Positions 7,266 to 15,984 of a stretch of 64,000 nucleotides of DNA are shown one piece after another. This DNA is from an uncultured Pseudoflavonifractor sp. GTDB lineage: Bacteria; Bacillota; Clostridia; Oscillospirales; Oscillospiraceae. The notes below the pieces were generated by a model. It had not been told where the DNA came from. It ran no database searches and was given only the letters and a program-made list of their open reading frames with translations. The first letter of the stretch is position 1. Each line of letters starts with the position of its first letter. The position numbers and the translations under genes are program-made. The DNA lies in contig NZ_CALXGI010000005.1 of assembly GCF_944387805.1 (NCBI RefSeq), positions 1-64,000 on the forward strand, given 5' to 3'.

Positions 7266-9011
7266 ATGAAGAACACAAAAGTCGGGACCAAAATGCTGAT
7301 TTCGCTCGGCATCACCCTGGTGCTCACACTGCTTATGATCGGCATCGCTGTCAGCACCATCATCCGCACCAACAGCGGCTACAACGATATTCTCAACAAT
7401 CAGGCCACCGTGACGGACGCTGTGCTGCAGAGCGAGATGGAGGTCAACTCCGTTGCCCGCCAGCTGCGCGATATGGCCCTGTTCGGCTACAATGAGTCCA
7501 CCATCGGCGAGATCAACGCCTCTATCTCTGACATCTCTGAGACCTTAAAGATCATCAGCTCCAACAAGAGCGACCTGGCCGCCCAGTATGTGCAGCAGGT
7601 GCAGGACTGGGAATCTATCTTTGGCGAAGTCTCTGACGCGCTGCAGACGCAGGACTCTGCCAAGGTTAACGACCTGATCCAGAACCAGTGCACGCCCAAG
7701 CTCAACCTGGCTGTCGCGACTGGCCAGTCCCTGATTGATCAGCTGGAGGAAACCAGCAATCAGCTTACAGACGCTCTGAACGGTCAGATTATCCGTGACA
7801 TTGTTATCCTGGCCATTATCGTGGTCATCAGCATTATCGTGGGCCTGGCCTTTAATCTGTACACCGTGCGCTCCATCGTCCTCCCCCTGCGCAAAGCTGA
7901 GGACGCTGTGGTGGCCTTCAGCCATGGCGACCTGTCCTATGCGCTGGATTACGAGTCCAAAGATGAAATCGGCGGCATCTGTGATGCTGTCCGCACCTCT
8001 CAGCAGATCCTCCACGGCACCATTGAGGATATCGTGTCCGTCACCAAGCGTCTGGCAGGCGGAGATCTCACCTGTGTTGTGACCCAGCAGTACCCTGGCG
8101 AGCTGGCCCCCATTAAGGAGAACATTGAGTATCTGCTGGAGCAGCTCAATGACACCATGAGCAGCATCCTCCAGGCCGCCGACCAGGTGGCCGCCGGAGC
8201 CGACCAGGTATCCACCGGCTCTCAGGCCCTGGCTCAGGGCTCCACGGAGCAGGCCAGCGCTGTGGAGGAGCTGTCCGCCACCATCAACGACCTGGACAAC
8301 TCCGCCCAGGAGAACCGCAAGACCGCCCAGACCGCCAAGGAAAAGGCCGACCAGGCCGCCGATCAGGTCCGCATCAGCAATGAGCGCATGCAGGAGATGC
8401 GCAAGGCCATGGGCGATATTCTCACCGGCCAGAAGGACATTGGCAAGATCATTGAGACCATTGAGAACATTGCCTTCCAGACCAACATTCTGGCTCTGAA
8501 CGCCGCCGTGGAGGCCGCCCGGGCCGGCAGCGCCGGAAAGGGCTTTGCTGTGGTGGCTGACGAGGTCCGCAATCTGGCCTCCAAGTCCGATCACGCCGCC
8601 AAGCAAACCAAGAAGCTCATTGAGTCTTCCATGGCCGCCGTGGAGCGCGGCGACACGCTGGTCGAAGATGTGGACGCCAATATGCAGAAGACTGTGGAGT
8701 GCGCCGGCGCGGCCATTGAGTACATGGACAAGCTGGCTGAGAGCACCATCTCCGAGGCTGAGGCCATTGCCCAGCTGACCACCGGTGTGGATCAGATCTC
8801 TTCTGTGGTCCAGACCAACTCCGCCACCAGCGAGGAGTCCGCCGCCGCCAGCGAGGAGCTCTCCTCCCAGGCCGTAATGATGAAGCAGATGGTCCAGCGC
8901 TTCCATCTGAAGTCTGGCGCCCAGCTCTCCTTCGAACCCGAGCATCTGGACATGACCTCCGGCATGAGCGCCGAGCACGCTGCGGGGGAAAACCGCTTCA
9001 GCAAGTATTGA
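7266..9011 (+). CDS. Methyl-accepting chemotaxis protein
   Basis: A 581-residue transmembrane chemoreceptor. TM1 (residues ~10-33) is followed by a four-helix-bundle type periplasm-equivalent sensor domain of ~140 residues, TM2 (~174-196), a HAMP segment (LRKAEDAVVAFSHGDLSY) with a second HAMP-like repeat (VSVTKRLAGGDLTCVV), and the long cytoplasmic signalling coil. The hairpin tip IENIAFQTNILALNAAVEAARAG is intact and binds CheA/CheW. There is no C-terminal pentapeptide tether for CheR/CheB. No CheA or CheW gene lies in the window. A GGGAGG ribosome site precedes the ATG; the FtsA-like gene follows at 42 bases, probably in the same transcript. Confidence 0.95.
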   Translation: MKNTKVGTKMLISLGITLVLTLLMIGIAVSTIIRTNSGYNDILNNQATVTDAVLQSEMEVNSVARQLRDMALFGYNESTIGEINASISDISETLKIISSNKSDLAAQYVQQVQDWESIFGEVSDALQTQDSAKVNDLIQNQCTPKLNLAVATGQSLIDQLEETSNQLTDALNGQIIRDIVILAIIVVISIIVGLAFNLYTVRSIVLPLRKAEDAVVAFSHGDLSYALDYESKDEIGGICDAVRTSQQILHGTIEDIVSVTKRLAGGDLTCVVTQQYPGELAPIKENIEYLLEQLNDTMSSILQAADQVAAGADQVSTGSQALAQGSTEQASAVEELSATINDLDNSAQENRKTAQTAKEKADQAADQVRISNERMQEMRKAMGDILTGQKDIGKIIETIENIAFQTNILALNAAVEAARAGSAGKGFAVVADEVRNLASKSDHAAKQTKKLIESSMAAVERGDTLVEDVDANMQKTVECAGAAIEYMDKLAESTISEAEAIAQLTTGVDQISSVVQTNSATSEESAAASEELSSQAVMMKQMVQRFHLKSGAQLSFEPEHLDMTSGMSAEHAAGENRFSKY

Positions 9012-9053
9012 TTCCAAGCCGCGCCCGGCTTTCAGGAAAGGAGTTGTCTGTAA

Positions 9054-10931
9054 ATGTCAGAGACGGCTGAATCCTCCGCCCTTCCCCACCAGGATCAGGG
9101 GCTTATCTATGCCCTGGACATTGGAACGAGAAGTGTTATCGGGCTTTTGGGCACAAGAGAGGACGGCAGAGTCCGCATTCTGGCTATGGAAAAGCAGCTC
9201 CATGCCCACCGCGCCATGATGGATGGGCAGATTGAGGACATTGCACAGGTGGCCTCCGCCGTGCGGGACGTAACCGCACGGCTGGAGCACACCGCCGGCT
9301 GCCGGCTGGAGCGGGCCTGTGTGGCTGCCGCTGGCCGGGCCCTGCGCACAGAGCAGGGTCACGGTCTGCGGGAGCTGTCCGCGCCTGAGTCCATTGGCCC
9401 TGCCCTGATTGCACAGCTGGAGGCCTCCGCCGTTGCAGAGGCCGAACAGGCTGTCCGCGCCGGAAATGAGGACGGACAGCAGCTGCTCCTGGTGGGCTAT
9501 ACTGCCACCCAGTACCAGCTGGACGGCTATCCCCTGGCCACACTGCTGGGTCACAGCGGCCGGAAACTGGAGGCCAGCGTGGTGGCCACCTTCCTGCCCG
9601 GCGGAGTCATCGACAGCCTGTACGCTGTGATGCGCCAGTCCGGTCTGGAGGTGGAGAGCCTGACCCTGGAGCCCATCGCCGCTCTGAACGCCGCTATCCC
9701 CGCTGATCTGCGCCTTCTCAACCTGTGTCTGGTGGACATCGGCGCCGGCACTTCAGACATTGCCGTGTGCCGGGATGGGACTGTGGTGGGCTACACCATG
9801 GCCACTGTGGCAGGAGACGAGATCACTGAGGCGCTGATGAAAGCCTATCTGGTGGACTACGGCACCGCCGAACGGATGAAAGCCCAGCTATCCCAGTCCG
9901 CCACCGTGACCTTTACCGATATTCTGGGCCAAGAGCAGTCCTGTGACAGCCAAGAGCTGGAGGCCGCTCTGGAGCCCGCCGCCCGGCTTTTGGCCGGAGA
10001 GATTGCCCAGCGTGTAATGTCCCTCAACGGTGCCGCCCCTTCGGCCTTATTTCTGGCTGGCGGCGGCAGTAAACTGATCGGGCTGCGGGAAAAGGTTGCA
10101 GAGGCCCTGGAAATGGACCCCAGGCGGGTTGCTGTGGCGGGGGGACACTTTAAAGCTACCGCATGCTCTGATACCGTTGCTCTGGAGGACCCGGAGTATG
10201 CCACGCCGCTGGGCATTGCCGTCTCCGCCGGGCTGGGACTTATCAGCGACAGCTGTCAGGTCACGCTGAACGGGACCAGGGCCAAGCTCTTCCGCAGCGG
10301 CGACCTCTCCGCCATGGACCTGCTGATGATGAATGGATACAGCTACTTCGATCTCCTGGGTAAGAGCGGAAAGCCCCTGGTGCTCCAGGTAGACGGACGC
10401 CGGAGAGTATTCCACGGCCAGCCCGCCCAGCCCGCTGTTTTAAAAATCAACGGCAAGGAGGTGCAGCCCTCCGCCCCTGTCTGCGCCGGCGATGCAGTAG
10501 AATTTATCCCCGCCAAGGCCGGAGAGGACTGCCAGCTCACAGCCGCCCAGTTGGCCCAGCGCCTCAACGCAGATGCCATTGCCATTGACGGCGCACCCCC
10601 TGCCGGCCCGGATATGCTTGTGCCCTCCGGCTCCTTTGTGGTTGTGGTCCGGGGCAGTACCCCGCCCTCCCATCTTCCCTCTCAGACAAGTCAGCCTGTC
10701 GGCACTACCTGTACGGTCACCCTCAATGGCCGCTCCATTCTGCTCCCAAACAAAGCAGACGGTTCCCCCCACTATGTGATGGATCTGCTGGAGCACTCCG
10801 GCATTGACTTCAAGCATGCAGAGCGGCCGGTGGAGCTGCGGGTAAACGGCGCGCCCTGCCTGTTCCAGCAGGCGCTCAAGCCCGGCGACCAAGTGATTAT
10901 CGGATATGAGGACGAGGTGAATGCTCGGTGA
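9054..10931 (+). CDS. FtsA/PilM-like actin-fold ATPase
   Basis: A 625-residue protein with an actin/HSP70-fold N-terminal half. The phosphate-1 loop YALDIGTRSVIGLL is at residues ~19-32, a phosphate-2 motif CLVDIGAGTSDIAVCRDG near 225, and the adenosine motif FLAGGGSKLIG near 340. The C-terminal ~230 residues are not part of classical FtsA and contain repeated beta-rich segments (VTLNGTR, VLKINGKEV, VTLNGRSI, LRVNGAP). Proteins of this layout are common but unstudied in Clostridia and are annotated as FtsA-like. It sits between a chemoreceptor and a lipoprotein in the flagellar region, far from ftsZ-type genes, so a role in division is not implied. It overlaps the next gene by four bases (GTGA), indicating translational coupling. 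Confidence 0.75.
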   Translation: MSETAESSALPHQDQGLIYALDIGTRSVIGLLGTREDGRVRILAMEKQLHAHRAMMDGQIEDIAQVASAVRDVTARLEHTAGCRLERACVAAAGRALRTEQGHGLRELSAPESIGPALIAQLEASAVAEAEQAVRAGNEDGQQLLLVGYTATQYQLDGYPLATLLGHSGRKLEASVVATFLPGGVIDSLYAVMRQSGLEVESLTLEPIAALNAAIPADLRLLNLCLVDIGAGTSDIAVCRDGTVVGYTMATVAGDEITEALMKAYLVDYGTAERMKAQLSQSATVTFTDILGQEQSCDSQELEAALEPAARLLAGEIAQRVMSLNGAAPSALFLAGGGSKLIGLREKVAEALEMDPRRVAVAGGHFKATACSDTVALEDPEYATPLGIAVSAGLGLISDSCQVTLNGTRAKLFRSGDLSAMDLLMMNGYSYFDLLGKSGKPLVLQVDGRRRVFHGQPAQPAVLKINGKEVQPSAPVCAGDAVEFIPAKAGEDCQLTAAQLAQRLNADAIAIDGAPPAGPDMLVPSGSFVVVVRGSTPPSHLPSQTSQPVGTTCTVTLNGRSILLPNKADGSPHYVMDLLEHSGIDFKHAERPVELRVNGAPCLFQQALKPGDQVIIGYEDEVNAR

Positions 10932-11671
10932 AACACGCAAAAAAAGCGGCAGTGTCTATGCTGGCTGCCGCTCTGCTGCTTTCCGGCTGCAGCAACAGCT
11001 CCGCCCCGGAGCCGCCGCTGGATTATGCGCTGGGTGAGGACAGCCTTCCCTCTCTCAGCAGTCTGGTGACGCTGGACAGCAGCTTCCAGTTCCAGGAGTC
11101 CGCCTCCGAGGATGAGCCGGACAGCGTTACTTATGTCTATTCCCAGCTCTCCAACGGCGGGGAAACAGCGGAGCAGTATACCAAGGCCCTCGAAGAGGAC
11201 TATAACTGTACTGTGAGCACCGGGGACACCAATCTCACTGCCCCGGATTTTTCTGCTGCCTCTGGTCAGGCGCTTGTTTTTCAGTCTCCGGACGGCTCTG
11301 ATGAATGCTTTCGGCTGACGGTACAGTGGGAAGAGACCTCCTGCTCTGTTACGCCCTCCCTTGTTCCCAAGGATGAAATTCCTCAGACTGCGGATGAGGC
11401 GGAGAATTCCGTCACCGTGGAGGAGGCTGTGGCGCATATGGAAGGGCTGTCCCCCGCCTATCTGGGCCTGTCCGGCAGCAGTATGGCGCAGTATACCATT
11501 ATCCCCCAGGACGGCCTCGTGCGGCTGGATGATCAGGAGTGCCTGTGCGTCAACGTCTATCTGGCCGACACCCATCAGTTCCAGAAGAGTTATCTGCTCA
11601 CTCTTCCTGCCCTTCAGGTATACGCGCTGGACCGGATCACCGGTCAGGCCACTCCTCTGGGGGCGCCGTAA
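10928..11671 (+). CDS. Lipoprotein of unknown function
   Basis: A 247-residue lipoprotein with GTG start overlapping the stop of the FtsA-like gene. The signal peptide has a basic N-terminus (KHAKKAA), a hydrophobic core and the lipobox LLSGC at residues ~17-21, so the mature protein should be anchored outside the membrane. The rest is acidic, low in lysine and without a recognised domain. Overlap with the actin-like ATPase gene suggests the two act together, for example as cytoplasmic and surface parts of one machine. A strong hairpin follows the stop. Confidence 0.7.
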   Translation: MKHAKKAAVSMLAAALLLSGCSNSSAPEPPLDYALGEDSLPSLSSLVTLDSSFQFQESASEDEPDSVTYVYSQLSNGGETAEQYTKALEEDYNCTVSTGDTNLTAPDFSAASGQALVFQSPDGSDECFRLTVQWEETSCSVTPSLVPKDEIPQTADEAENSVTVEEAVAHMEGLSPAYLGLSGSSMAQYTIIPQDGLVRLDDQECLCVNVYLADTHQFQKSYLLTLPALQVYALDRITGQATPLGAP

Positions 11672-11680
11672 TATCGCAGA

Positions 11681-11729
11681 ACACAAGAGCCGGGATATCC
11701 CACAGAAAGGGACATCCCGGCTCTTGTGT
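11681..11729 (+). terminator. Terminator between lipoprotein and hemerythrin genes
   Basis: A 16-bp perfect inverted repeat (ACACAAGAGCCGGGAT / ATCCCGGCTCTTGTGT) with a 17-base loop lies between two converging genes. Plus-strand tail is TGTTCTGTG, so the U-tract is weak. Confidence 0.6.
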
Positions 11730-11760
11730 TGTTCTGTGTAAAAGCGCTGCTCCGGCTGGC

Positions 11761-12165
11761 TCAGCTGCCCTGTTCCTGAATGTAGCGGGCCAGACGCTTG
11801 TCCTCCGTCCGGATGTGGGAAATCAGCACGCCAACCACCCGGTTGAGGTCGCCCAGGGCCTTGACCGTGGGACCGTCTCGCATCAGACTCTGAGACGTCT
11901 CGCTCATCTGCCGGCAGTACCCGTCGTGGAAGGTCTTATGCGCCGGATAGCCGGGATACTTGCTCTGGATCTGCAGCTGCTCCTCATCCCGGAAATGCCG
12001 GGCCACATAAGAGTTCAGAAAGTCTACGGTCTTCTGGAGCTGTGTGCGGCCCTGACCCTGGGCACAGGCATCCATCAGCGCGTTTACGGCGTCGAACAGC
12101 TGCCGGTGCTCCGAGTCAATCAGTGTATTTCCAGTGACGAGATCCTTTGTTACTTCATATCGCAC
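11761..12165 (-). CDS. Bacteriohemerythrin
   Basis: A 134-residue single-domain hemerythrin. All di-iron ligands are present at the canonical positions: His20, His57, Glu61, His76, His80, His117 and Asp122. Such proteins bind oxygen reversibly and in anaerobes buffer or sense it, often in association with motility. Start is a GTG (12165) with an AAGGAG ribosome site nine bases upstream. A sigma-28-like -10 element lies at 12245-12252 on the same strand, so expression with the flagellar regulon is likely. Convergent with the lipoprotein gene, divergent from flgM. Confidence 0.93.
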   Translation of the reverse strand: MRYEVTKDLVTGNTLIDSEHRQLFDAVNALMDACAQGQGRTQLQKTVDFLNSYVARHFRDEEQLQIQSKYPGYPAHKTFHDGYCRQMSETSQSLMRDGPTVKALGDLNRVVGVLISHIRTEDKRLARYIQEQGS

Positions 12166-12225
12166 GGAATCTCACTCCTTTTTTCGTGTCGTCAGTTACC
12201 GCCGGCGGCACTGTATTTCGGGGAG

Positions 12226-12252
12226 ATTTTCTCCCCTGTTTACTATATCGAC
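12226..12252 (-). promoter_or_regulatory. Sigma-28-like promoter for bacteriohemerythrin
   Basis: On the minus strand GTCGATAT (12252-12245) matches the GCCGATAT consensus at 7 of 8 positions. The four bases 15 upstream of it (TATC) match TAAA poorly. The predicted start is about 73 bases before the GTG codon. The interval marked covers the -10 element and start region. Confidence 0.4.
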
Positions 12253-12320
12253 CTGCTCACGCAAAAAGATAATCATGATACGGATTATATTTTTCTTTCG
12301 CGATTTTTCTCATCCCCTAT

Positions 12321-12347
12321 TATGTAATGCCCGAGGCAGGCCGATAT
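12321..12347 (+). promoter_or_regulatory. Sigma-28 promoter of the flgM operon
   Basis: GCCGATAT at 12340-12347 is an exact match to the sigma-D/sigma-28 -10 consensus. The -35 position 15 bases upstream reads TATG (consensus TAAA). It would start transcription about 70 bases before flgM, the normal arrangement for late flagellar genes. Confidence 0.7.
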
Positions 12348-12422
12348 ATATATCAAACAGAGAAATGCGGTGCACCATATTCCGCACAAAGCTATGAATG
12401 AGAATGAGAGGGAGGCCTTGTA

Positions 12423-12725
12423 ATGTTCCGGATTAATATGGGCGAGGGGTATCCTGTCATTGGTCCGACAGCTTATGGTAAAAAAACAGATGCCGCCAGT
12501 GTCGCTTCTCCTGCACAGCAATATGATCAGGTTCAGTTTTCCTCCCATATGGATATGGCGGAAAAGCGCATGAAGGAAACGGTAAGCCGTCTGTCTCAGG
12601 AGGTCCGCACCCGGGTCACCGCCCAGGATGTGGAGCATTTGCAGCAGCAGGTGGCCGCAGGCGAATATCAGCCCAGTCCCCGGGAGATTGCCGCCCGGAT
12701 GCTTCTTCTGCGAGAGGACGGTTAA
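12423..12725 (+). CDS. flgM: Anti-sigma-28 factor FlgM
   Basis: A 100-residue protein of normal FlgM size. The C-terminal half carries the family signature: DQVQFSSHMDMAEKRM, then VSRLSQEVRTRVTAQDVEHLQ, and the GEYQPSPREIAARML tail that wraps sigma-28. It keeps late flagellar genes silent until the hook is complete and FlgM is exported. It is the first gene of a seven-gene operon and is itself behind a sigma-28-type promoter, which gives feedback. A GGGAGG ribosome site precedes the ATG. Confidence 0.93.
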   Translation: MFRINMGEGYPVIGPTAYGKKTDAASVASPAQQYDQVQFSSHMDMAEKRMKETVSRLSQEVRTRVTAQDVEHLQQQVAAGEYQPSPREIAARMLLLREDG

Positions 12726-12730
12726 GCTCC

Positions 12731-13177
12731 ATGGATATTAAAGATTATCTCTTATTTTTGTCCGAGCTGTGCCAGGCGCTGGACTCCCTGACCGTATTGG
12801 AGCAGCGGAAGCTCAGCGCTGTTCAGGCCGGAAATCTGGAAGAGCTGGACGCCTGCATGAAGCAGGAGCAGGTCGCTGCCCTGGATCTTCGCGGCCGGGA
12901 GCAGAAGCGAACCGCTATGCTCAGGGAGCTGGGCCTGGAGCAGGTGTCCCTGCGGGACCTGCCCGGCCACTGCCCCGACCAGCACCGGGCTCAGGCGTCT
13001 GAGACGATCCAGCAGATTCTGCGCAGTTATCAGGTGCTCTCCAGCGCCCAGAATGCTGCGCGCACTGTAATGGAGTCCAACCTGCGCCATATTCAGCAGG
13101 AACTGGAACGCCGTGAGACGCTTCGCCAGGGGCATCTTGCCGGCCCACATACGCCACAGACTGATTTTCGTGCCTGA
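12731..13177 (+). CDS. flgN: Flagellar export chaperone FlgN
   Basis: A 148-residue helical protein five bases after flgM. It has the FlgN layout: long N-terminal helices rich in Leu/Gln/Glu (LLFLSELCQALDSLTVLEQRK), a middle with LDLRGREQKRTAMLRELGLE, and a C-terminal amphipathic helix. FlgN binds the hook-filament junction proteins FlgK and FlgL in the cytoplasm and delivers them to the export gate. Identification rests on length, composition and position between flgM and flgK, the conserved order in Firmicutes. Confidence 0.85.
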   Translation: MDIKDYLLFLSELCQALDSLTVLEQRKLSAVQAGNLEELDACMKQEQVAALDLRGREQKRTAMLRELGLEQVSLRDLPGHCPDQHRAQASETIQQILRSYQVLSSAQNAARTVMESNLRHIQQELERRETLRQGHLAGPHTPQTDFRA

Positions 13178-13188
13178 GAGGAGTTGCC

Positions 13189-14787
13189 ATGAGTACTTTT
13201 GGTTCTTTTACCACCGTCCGTCTGGGGATCTATGCCGCCCAAAAGGGTCTGGATGTGACGGGCAATAATATCACCAACATCAACACTGCCGGCTATACCC
13301 GTCAGCGGCTCAATCAGGTCAGCCTGGTTCCCTCCGTCAGCGACCGGTATTCCTCCAGCTATACCAACCGTATCGGCCAGGGCGCCATTATAGCCGGCGT
13401 AACCCAGCTGCGTGATCCAGGGCTGGATATCTCCTACCGCAAAGCCTCTTCCGACGTGGGCTCTGCCAACGCCAAGCTGGAGGGGCTCAACTCCCTGGCC
13501 ACCATTCTGGACGAGGTGGGGAAGGGCGACCTGGAGCAGGACGACGGCGTAATCCTCAGTCAGCTTAACGATATGCGGGATCTCATCAGCCAGGCCATTG
13601 CCAATGGCACCGATACCTATGACGGCCTCATCCGCTCCTCCGCCGACGCCCTGACCACCCTCTTCAACTCTTATGCCAGCAAGCTCTCCGAGCTGCAGTC
13701 CACCTACGAGGACAAGCTGGACCAGCAGGTCTCCCAGGTCAATGATATTCTCAATAACATTCGTGATCTGAACCTCTCCATCCGCAACGCTGATATCCGT
13801 GGGGACCCCGGTTTGGAGCTGCGGGATCAGCGCAACCTGCTGCTGGACGAGCTGAGCCAGTATATGAAGATTGACGTTAAATACTCCATGGAGGACGTGG
13901 GCGCTGGAACCATGATAGAGAAGCTCACCGTCACCCTGTCCAACGACCCGCCCCACAATCACACGTTGGTGGACGGTGAATACTCTGCCCAACTGCTGGC
14001 AGATAAGAATAACGACTACCGTCTCAACCTCTACGCCCTTCGGGATGCCAGCGGAGAAAAGCAGAACGCCGGAGACACCGACCCCCAGGTGCTGCTGGAC
14101 AATGACCTGTACGGTTCCCTCCAGTCTATCCGGGAACTGCTTACGGAGGAGGGTGAGTTCTCCTCTGCCAATGATGTTGCCGCTGACCCCAACGCCGCCA
14201 CCAAACGGGGTATCCCCTACTATCAGAAGGCGCTGGACTCTCTGGCGCGTGAATTTGCCGACGCCATGAACAAGCTCAATAACACCGGTCTTAATGGCGC
14301 CGGCAACCTGTTCAGCACCGGCAGCGACACGGACAATGCCGACGGCATTACCGCCGCCAATATCTCCGTCTCCAAGGGCTGGTCAAATGGCGCCGTCTCC
14401 ATTCAGGCCACTGATGACGTCCATGCTGCCAGCGGCGACACCTCAAATCTGGCCAAGTTTCTGGCGCTCTTTGATCAGAAGGTAGACTTTGATCCCACTC
14501 ACATTGCTGCGGACGCTGTGGGCGACACCTATCGGGGTACCTTTGAGGATATGCTCCTGAAGATCCAGTCCACTCTCGCCAAGGACCAGATGACCACGGA
14601 CACCATTCTCAACAACTACACAGTCACAGCCGGCGATATCTATGTGGATCGCGAGGGCGTCACAGGCGTCGATCTGAACGACGAGGCCACAAACCTGATG
14701 GTGTACCAGAAGGCCTATACCGCCGCCTGCCGGCTGATGAGCGTGCTGGAAGAGGCGCTGGACTCCCTCATCAACAGCACAGTATAA
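13189..14787 (+). CDS. flgK: Flagellar hook-associated protein FlgK
   Basis: A 532-residue hook-filament junction protein (HAP1). The N-terminus has the axial-protein signature GIYAAQKGLDVTGNNITNINTAGYTRQR, and the C-terminus the matching DEATNLMVYQKAYTAACRLMS motif; both form the coiled coils of the axial core. Length agrees with other FlgK proteins. It forms the first junction zone between hook and filament outside the cell. An AGGAG ribosome site precedes the ATG, and the gene is 11 bases from flgN. Confidence 0.95.
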   Translation: MSTFGSFTTVRLGIYAAQKGLDVTGNNITNINTAGYTRQRLNQVSLVPSVSDRYSSSYTNRIGQGAIIAGVTQLRDPGLDISYRKASSDVGSANAKLEGLNSLATILDEVGKGDLEQDDGVILSQLNDMRDLISQAIANGTDTYDGLIRSSADALTTLFNSYASKLSELQSTYEDKLDQQVSQVNDILNNIRDLNLSIRNADIRGDPGLELRDQRNLLLDELSQYMKIDVKYSMEDVGAGTMIEKLTVTLSNDPPHNHTLVDGEYSAQLLADKNNDYRLNLYALRDASGEKQNAGDTDPQVLLDNDLYGSLQSIRELLTEEGEFSSANDVAADPNAATKRGIPYYQKALDSLAREFADAMNKLNNTGLNGAGNLFSTGSDTDNADGITAANISVSKGWSNGAVSIQATDDVHAASGDTSNLAKFLALFDQKVDFDPTHIAADAVGDTYRGTFEDMLLKIQSTLAKDQMTTDTILNNYTVTAGDIYVDREGVTGVDLNDEATNLMVYQKAYTAACRLMSVLEEALDSLINSTV

Positions 14788-14819
14788 TTTGCCGCTCTGT
14801 CTTTCGAGGTGAATAATCT

Positions 14820-15929
14820 ATGATTCGTGTTACCACCAACAGCACACTTTATACCTATCAGAAGAATCTGATGAAATCCTCCAACCAGCTCTACTCCGCC
14901 ATGAATTCCCTTATGAGCGGGCGGAATTTTGACTCCTACTCCGCTGATCCGGCGGCCGCCACCCGCGCCTTTCAGATCCACAGCTCGCTCAATGCCACCA
15001 ACACCCAGTACTCCAATAACACTACGGTGCTCAACAAGGTCTCAACGGCGTGGGATGTGGCCGACGATATTATTGATAAGCTGGTGCGGGACCTGGCTGA
15101 GGCTCCCGCCCTGTCCGGTCTGAGCGACACCAATCTGAGCACGCTGAACACGCAGGGCGACGTACTCTTCTCCGGTGCGGAGGCCATTGTCCAGAGCCTC
15201 AACAGCAAGTACGACGGCAATTTCCTCTTTAACGGCTCTGACACCCAGAACGCCCCTTTCGCCCTGGAGACCGTGGATAACAAGACATACGTCACCTACC
15301 GCGGCGTGCGGATTGACGACCCGGATACCCTGGACGACACCTACCTCGATGAGAACAATCAGCCTGTCCTCAAGGACGACGGCACCTCTATGACCAACCG
15401 CGAAATGCTGGACAAGTGGTCCCAGGAGCACCAGTATGTTGACATCGGCATCGGCTTTGAGGTGGACAAAAATGGAAAAGTCATTGACTCTACCGCTTTT
15501 GATTCTGCTATCTCAGGCACGGACTTTATCGGGGGCTACGGTGTGGATGAGGACGGAGACCCCACCAATATTGTCTCCATTATGGTTCGCCTGTCCGAAA
15601 TCTTCCGGGGATATGATACAGAGTCCGGGACCTGGAGTTCTGCAGGCGACAAGGAGGACGCGCAGCGTCTGGCAGGCAAGCTGACCAAGGCCCAGGAGGG
15701 CCTCAGCGCGCAGCACTCGGCCCTGGAGACCAAAGCCAAGTATCTGGAGACCAACAAGTCCCAGCTGGAGAGCTCGTTCAGCACCCTCAATACCGAGCTC
15801 AACAGCATTGAAAAGGTGGATCAGGTGGAGGCTATTCTCACCCTTTCCTCCGTTCAGACCAGCTATAACGCCGCTCTTCAGGTGGGCGCTCACGTCATTC
15901 CTCAGTCTCTGATGGATTATCTGAACTGA
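14820..15929 (+). CDS. flgL: Flagellar hook-filament junction protein FlgL
   Basis: A 369-residue HAP3 protein with flagellin-like ends: MIRVTTNSTLYTYQKNLMKS and SNQLYSAMNSLMSGRNFDSYSADPAAATRAF at the N-terminus, and the helical LETNKSQLESSFSTLNTELNSIEKVDQVEAI...VQTSYNAALQ pattern at the C-terminus. It forms the second junction ring between FlgK and the first flagellins. GAGGTG is a modest ribosome site, so translation may partly depend on coupling with flgK 32 bases upstream. Confidence 0.94.
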   Translation: MIRVTTNSTLYTYQKNLMKSSNQLYSAMNSLMSGRNFDSYSADPAAATRAFQIHSSLNATNTQYSNNTTVLNKVSTAWDVADDIIDKLVRDLAEAPALSGLSDTNLSTLNTQGDVLFSGAEAIVQSLNSKYDGNFLFNGSDTQNAPFALETVDNKTYVTYRGVRIDDPDTLDDTYLDENNQPVLKDDGTSMTNREMLDKWSQEHQYVDIGIGFEVDKNGKVIDSTAFDSAISGTDFIGGYGVDEDGDPTNIVSIMVRLSEIFRGYDTESGTWSSAGDKEDAQRLAGKLTKAQEGLSAQHSALETKAKYLETNKSQLESSFSTLNTELNSIEKVDQVEAILTLSSVQTSYNAALQVGAHVIPQSLMDYLN

Positions 15930-15984
15930 ATGGTTTCAGGATATACGTGTTCGCGTCTTATGCAGGGAAGGAGTAATCAGCGCC

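Noticed and set aside
7545..9017. Minus-strand open frame opposite the chemoreceptor
   Set aside because: Shadow of the coiled-coil signalling domain; Leu/Gly/His-rich and motif-free.
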